Below, piece after piece: positions 6,106 through 9,053 of a stretch of DNA of 9,053 nt (position 1 is the first letter of the stretch; the number at the start of each line of letters is the position of its first letter). This DNA is from Actinomycetes bacterium. Lineage in GTDB: Bacteria; Actinomycetota; Acidimicrobiia; Acidimicrobiales; Microtrichaceae. The notes beneath the pieces are model-generated. The model was given only the letters and a program-made list of their open reading frames with translations, ran no database searches and was not told where the DNA came from. The translations under genes and the position numbers were made by a program. The stretch spans positions 1-9,053 of the forward strand of contig JAFAFN010000445.1 in assembly GCA_023423475.1 (NCBI GenBank). The letters run 5' to 3'.

Positions 6106-6849
6106 TCAGCTCGCGTACTCCCAGAGCCCGTCGTAGAACTCGTGCCGTCCGGTCACGCCGTCGAGGAGCTCGTGGCCCTCGCGTCGGTCGGCCCCGTCGT
6201 CGAGCCGTGACAGCCAGGTGCCGACCGCGACCGCGGCCTCGTCGGTCATGACGTGCTCGGAGTCGGTCTCGGCGTAGGTCAGGTCCAGCCCGAGCCCGGC
6301 CAGCAGCACGGCGCCCGCCCGCGACGACTCGATCGGGGCGAAGTGGTCGCGATGCGCGCTCACGAGGCAACACGGCCGGCCCGTGGCGGCGACCCGGTCG
6401 ACCACGAACCCATCGAAGGCCGGCGGGAAGCTGCACACACCGAACGCAGCACCGGGTCGGTGCTCGATGCCCGCAGCGAGCAGCAGCGCGATGCCCAGTC
6501 CGCCACCCTGGCTGAACCCGCCGACGACGGTCCGTCCGAGATCGGCACCGAGCTCGGCGGCGAGTCGGCCCAGGAGTGCGTCGAGCGAGGCGACCGAGCT
6601 GCGGAACTGCCTGGCCGCGCCGTCGGGGTCGCTGTGCAACGCCCGGTGCCAGATCGCCCGACCCTTGCGTTCGAACGGAGCCCGGGGCACCACGACGGTG
6701 CACTCGCCCGCAGGGTCGATCAGCTCGAGTCGGCTGGTCAGGTCGTCGGACGGCAGGCCGTAGCCGTGCAGCAGCACCAGCAGCCGCGCCCCGCGTCCAC
6801 GATCGACCAGCACCTCGGCCTCGAGATCGACGGGGAGTCCTGCGTCCAT
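6106..6849 (-). CDS. Alpha/beta hydrolase, phospholipase/carboxylesterase-like serine esterase
   Basis: The product is 247 residues with ATG at 6849 and TGA at 6106-6108. It has the alpha/beta-hydrolase pattern of the small carboxylesterase/phospholipase group (about 220 residues). LLHGYG (27-31 region) provides the oxyanion hole, GGFSQGG has nucleophile Ser113, HRDHFAP has Asp168, and DSEHVMTDEA has His199, completing the triad in the right order. It should hydrolyse carboxylic esters or thioesters of small or medium substrates; no signal peptide is seen, so it is cytoplasmic. A tail of about 25 residues after the core (TGRHEFYDGLWEYAS at the end) is extra. The open frame continues upstream on the minus strand through the alcohol dehydrogenase gene, but that part is a shadow; the HGYG motif 28 residues in fits ATG 6849. 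No clear ribosome site precedes it. It is divergent from the alcohol dehydrogenase across 81 bp with a shared KstR-like operator. Confidence 0.85.
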   Translation of the reverse strand: MDAGLPVDLEAEVLVDRGRGARLLVLLHGYGLPSDDLTSRLELIDPAGECTVVVPRAPFERKGRAIWHRALHSDPDGAARQFRSSVASLDALLGRLAAELGADLGRTVVGGFSQGGGLGIALLLAAGIEHRPGAAFGVCSFPPAFDGFVVDRVAATGRPCCLVSAHRDHFAPIESSRAGAVLLAGLGLDLTYAETDSEHVMTDEAAVAVGTWLSRLDDGADRREGHELLDGVTGRHEFYDGLWEYAS

Positions 6850-6893
6850 CCCCGGGAGACAACCACAGCGACACCTCGCCTGACCAGCGCGAA

Positions 6894-6923
6894 CTGAAAC
6901 CTGTTCTAGTCCTCGGCTACCGT
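6894..6923 (+). promoter_or_regulatory. Candidate leaderless promoter of alcohol dehydrogenase operon
   Basis: TACCGT (6918-6923) fits the actinobacterial -10 pattern TAnnnT and ends 7 bases before ATG 6931, so transcription would begin at or next to the start codon. CTGAAA (6894-6899), 18 bases upstream, is a weak -35. No ribosome binding site precedes the ATG, consistent with a leaderless mRNA. The KstR-like site lies between the two boxes, which suits repression by blocking polymerase. Confidence 0.45.
6895..6908 (+). promoter_or_regulatory. KstR-like operator in the esterase / alcohol dehydrogenase divergent region
   Basis: TGAAACCTGTTCTA matches TnnAACnnGTTnnA at every fixed position. 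Read on the minus strand and extended it is ACTAGAACAGGTTTCA, with one half close to the CTAGAAC half-site typical of KstR operators. Its centre is about 29 bp from the dehydrogenase ATG and about 52 bp from the esterase ATG, so one bound repressor could affect both. It shares the AACCTGTT core with the site at 784-797. Binding is inferred from the motif alone. Confidence 0.65.
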
Positions 6924-6930
6924 TCGGGCC

Positions 6931-8016
6931 ATGAAGGCAATCGTGTGGGACGGCGAGCAGGCAACGGTGCAGACGGACGTCGCGGTCCGTGACCTGCGAG
7001 CAGGTGAGGTGCGGGTCCGCATCGAGGCGGCGGGGCTGTGCCACAGCGACGTCTCGGTGCTCAACGGGACGATCATGTTCCCCCCGCCGGTCGTGCTCGG
7101 CCACGAGGGCGCCGGTGTCGTCACCCAGGTCTCGCCCGACGTCACCAACGTGAAGGTCGGCGACCACGTCGTGCTCTCGACGCTGGGCAACTGCGGTCAG
7201 TGCGCCTCGTGCGACACCGGCAAGCCGACGTTCTGCCGCCAGTCGCTCGGCAAGCTCTCCCGCCCCTTCACCCGGGGCGAGGGCGAGGACACCAAGAAGG
7301 TGTTCCAGTTCGCCAACCTCGGCGTCTTCTGCGAGGAGACCGTCGTCAAGGCGACCCAGGCCGTGAAGATCCCCGACGAGGTGCCGCTGACCTCGGCGTC
7401 GCTCATCGGCTGCGGCGTGCTGACCGGCGTCGGTGCCGTGTTCAACCGTGCCAAGGTCACCCACGGCCAGTCGGTCGTGGTGATCGGTGTCGGCGGCATC
7501 GGCCTCAACGTGATCCAGGGCGCGGCGCTGTCCGACGCCCTGCCGGTCATCGCGGTCGACACGAACCCCGGCAAGGAGGCCTTCGCGAAGGCCTTCGGTG
7601 CCACGCACTTCATCTGCCCCGACGGCCCCGACTTCGACCTGGTCGAGGCGGTCAAGGAGATCTGCCCCAACGGCGTCGACTACGTCTTCGAGTGCGTCGG
7701 CTCGACCGCCCTCATCAAGACCTCGACCGAGCTGCTCGACTGGGGCGGCACGCTCGTCATGCTCGGCGTGCCCAAGATGGGCTCCGAGGCCAGCTTCGTC
7801 GTCAACACGATGTACAACGACAAGACGATCATGGGCTGCCGCTACGGCTCGGCCCGGCCCCAGTACGACATCCCCCTCATGGTGAAGCTCTACCAGTCGG
7901 GTCGGCTCAAGCTCGACGAGCTCGTCTCGGCGACCTACCCGCTCGAGGACTTCCAGCTCGCGCTCGACGAGCTGCACGAGGGCAAGCTCGCCCGCGGCGT
8001 GCTCACCCTCGCCTGA
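6931..8016 (+). CDS. Zinc-dependent medium-chain alcohol dehydrogenase (NAD-type)
   Basis: The product is 361 residues, typical for the zinc medium-chain dehydrogenase family, oxidising an alcohol to an aldehyde or ketone in the cytoplasm. Catalytic zinc ligands are Cys37 (GLCHSD), His58 (GHEGAG, with Glu59) and Cys161; the structural zinc site is Cys88, Cys91, Cys94 and Cys102 with the classical 3-3-8 spacing. The Rossmann glycines GVGGIG lie at 186-191 and Asp210 ends the second strand, which predicts NAD rather than NADP. These positions keep the spacing of horse liver alcohol dehydrogenase closely. The ATG at 6931 has no ribosome site and is probably leaderless. The cyclase-family gene follows after 4 bp. 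The enzyme could feed an aldehyde to the dehydrogenase at 2120, since both operons carry the same operator motif. It resembles the class III/mycothiol-linked branch in layout, but a specific substrate is not supported. Confidence 0.93.
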   Translation: MKAIVWDGEQATVQTDVAVRDLRAGEVRVRIEAAGLCHSDVSVLNGTIMFPPPVVLGHEGAGVVTQVSPDVTNVKVGDHVVLSTLGNCGQCASCDTGKPTFCRQSLGKLSRPFTRGEGEDTKKVFQFANLGVFCEETVVKATQAVKIPDEVPLTSASLIGCGVLTGVGAVFNRAKVTHGQSVVVIGVGGIGLNVIQGAALSDALPVIAVDTNPGKEAFAKAFGATHFICPDGPDFDLVEAVKEICPNGVDYVFECVGSTALIKTSTELLDWGGTLVMLGVPKMGSEASFVVNTMYNDKTIMGCRYGSARPQYDIPLMVKLYQSGRLKLDELVSATYPLEDFQLALDELHEGKLARGVLTLA

Positions 8017-8020
8017 ACCG

Positions 8021-8977
8021 ATGGGACTCCCCGAGGAACTGGTCCAGCTGGCCGGCCGCGTCTCGAACTGGGGACGCTGGGGCGACGACGACGAGCTCGG
8101 CTGCGGCAACCTGCTCACCGACGTCTCGGCCCGCCGCGGCGTCGACGCGGTGCAGAGCGGCCAGCGGGTCTCGCTCGCCGGTGACCTTCGTGCCGACGGC
8201 TTCCAGATCGGCCAGCCCGCGCGGCGCATCAACCCGTTCCTCACGGTGACCTCGCTCAACGAGCGCGACACCTTCGCCCCCGGGTTCTGGGCCGGCACCG
8301 ACGACATCGTCACCATGTCGACCTGCGCGGCGACCCACATCGACGCGCTCAGCCACATCTCCTACGACGGGCTGCTCTACAACGACACCCCGGCAGCGGT
8401 CGTCACCGCGAGCGCCGGCGCGACGAAGCTGGGAGCCGAGAAGCTGCCCGACATCGTCACCCGTGGTGTGCTCATCGACCTGCCCCGTCTGAAGGGCGTC
8501 GAGGGGCTCGACCAGGTGCAGCCCGGTTACGCCGTCACCGGCGACGACCTGGACGAGGCCGTCGACGCAGCGGGCATCACCATCGAGTCGGGCGACGTGA
8601 TCCTGCTGCGCACCGGCGAGATGCGGCACTACCGCGCGGGGGACCGCGATCGCTACGCGCTCGGCGACCAGTTCCGCCTGCCGGGCTTCTCGGTGCACTC
8701 GATCGAGTGGCTGCACCGCCACGACGTCGCCGGCGCCTTCAGCGACACCTACGCGTACGAGGCCTTCCCCCCGACGCAGAAGGACTGGTCGGACTGCCTC
8801 GCGGTCCACATGATCCAGCTGCGCGACATGGGGATGATCCAGGGCCAGAACTGGGACCTCGAGGACCTGGCCACCGCGTGTGCCGAGGCCGGCCGCTGGA
8901 CGTTCCTGCTCAGCGCCGCGCCGGCCCGGATCGTCGGTGCCTCCTCGGCGCCGGTGGCACCGGTCGCGACCCTGTAG
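8021..8977 (+). CDS. Cyclase-family (PF04199, kynurenine formamidase-like) metal hydrolase
   Basis: The product is 318 residues from ATG 8021, 4 bp after the alcohol dehydrogenase stop, with no ribosome site of its own, so translation is probably coupled. The family signature HxGTHxDxxxH appears as CAATHIDALSH, giving His106, Asp108 and His112. GDVILLRTG follows at about 194-202, a second typical motif. Members hydrolyse amide or lactam-like bonds with a divalent metal (kynurenine formamidase, isatin hydrolase); many homologues of about 300 residues in catabolic clusters have no assigned substrate. Here the first family His is replaced by Cys102, an uncommon ligand change. It has no signal peptide. 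By position it is the second gene of a KstR-like-operator operon and may hydrolyse a later intermediate. It converges on an ABC permease gene with 6 bp between the stops. Confidence 0.9.
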   Translation: MGLPEELVQLAGRVSNWGRWGDDDELGCGNLLTDVSARRGVDAVQSGQRVSLAGDLRADGFQIGQPARRINPFLTVTSLNERDTFAPGFWAGTDDIVTMSTCAATHIDALSHISYDGLLYNDTPAAVVTASAGATKLGAEKLPDIVTRGVLIDLPRLKGVEGLDQVQPGYAVTGDDLDEAVDAAGITIESGDVILLRTGEMRHYRAGDRDRYALGDQFRLPGFSVHSIEWLHRHDVAGAFSDTYAYEAFPPTQKDWSDCLAVHMIQLRDMGMIQGQNWDLEDLATACAEAGRWTFLLSAAPARIVGASSAPVAPVATL

Positions 8978-8983
8978 CAGCGC

Positions 8984-9053
8984 TCACTCTGCGAGCAGCA
9001 CGCTCGCGGGCTCGGTGCGAGCCGCGCGGCGTGCTGGCCAGACCGCGAGGAGG
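8984..9053 (-). CDS. C-terminal end of an FtsX/MacB-like ABC transporter permease (rest outside window)
   Basis: Read on the minus strand, the window edge encodes 22 complete residues ending in TGA (8984-8986): LLAVWPARRAARTEP followed by ASVLLAE. The pattern hydrophobic-PARRAAR-x-x-P-x-x-x-L-x is the characteristic last helix and tail of FtsX-type permeases (PF02687), as in MacB and LolCE-like exporters. The family call therefore rests on a short but distinctive stretch. The gene is convergent with the cyclase-family gene, 6 bp apart. It was too short to be listed as a normal open frame. Confidence 0.7.
   Translation of the reverse strand, partial: LLAVWPARRAARTEPASVLLAE

Noticed and set aside
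6850..8358. Upstream extension of the minus-strand hydrolase frame
   Set aside because: The frame stays open by chance across the alcohol dehydrogenase and cyclase genes. The alpha/beta-hydrolase fold begins just after ATG 6849, so only 6106-6849 is kept.

Overview
This is a high-GC window with dense, short-spaced genes, and its features fit an actinobacterium. Those features are a LAxTG-type sortase signal, an ECF sigma factor with a C-terminal zinc-finger/membrane extension of actinobacterial style, one probably leaderless start, and two sites matching the KstR-type operator consensus TnnAACnnGTTnnA. I lean towards Acidimicrobiia or a relative, but nothing in the window (no rRNA, no tRNA) fixes the taxonomy.

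Layout, left to right. (1) 1-252: the 3' end of an unrecognised plus-strand gene. (2) 253-404: a short spacer with two small hairpins. (3) 405-758: a 117-residue DUF5658-like small membrane protein. (4) 784-835: a KstR-like operator and a sigma70-type promoter candidate, then a tight two-gene operon: an amidohydrolase-2 family enzyme (882-2117) and an NAD(P)-dependent aldehyde dehydrogenase (2120-3580). This operon ends at a 58-bp perfect palindrome followed by a T run, a strong terminator candidate. (5) 3751-4482: a secreted, sortase-anchored (LAFTG) acidic, proline-rich surface protein with 45-bp tandem repeats. It is followed at 39 bp by an unusual ECF sigma factor (4522-6093) fused to a zinc-finger anti-sigma-like segment, one transmembrane helix and a secreted Cys-containing C-terminal domain. 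(6) 6106-6849, minus strand: an alpha/beta hydrolase of the phospholipase/carboxylesterase type, convergent with the sigma gene. (7) An 81-bp divergent region with a second KstR-like operator, then a Zn-dependent medium-chain alcohol dehydrogenase (6931-8016) and a cyclase-family (PF04199) metal hydrolase (8021-8977). (8) 8984-9053, minus strand: the last 22 residues of an FtsX/MacB-type ABC permease.

The five enzymes (amidohydrolase, aldehyde dehydrogenase, esterase-like hydrolase, alcohol dehydrogenase, cyclase-family hydrolase) look like parts of a catabolic route: ester or amide hydrolysis, alcohol to aldehyde to acid oxidation, and further hydrolysis or decarboxylation. The two operator-like sites share the core AACCTGTT and sit in front of the two enzyme operons, suggesting one TetR-family (KstR-like) regulator controls both. 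The substrate cannot be read from the sequence; steroid or other hydrophobic-compound catabolism is a hypothesis based on the operator only. The surface-protein/sigma pair in the middle looks functionally separate and may be a membrane-tethered envelope-sensing unit. I saw no CRISPR array, insertion sequence, integrase, tRNA or rRNA.
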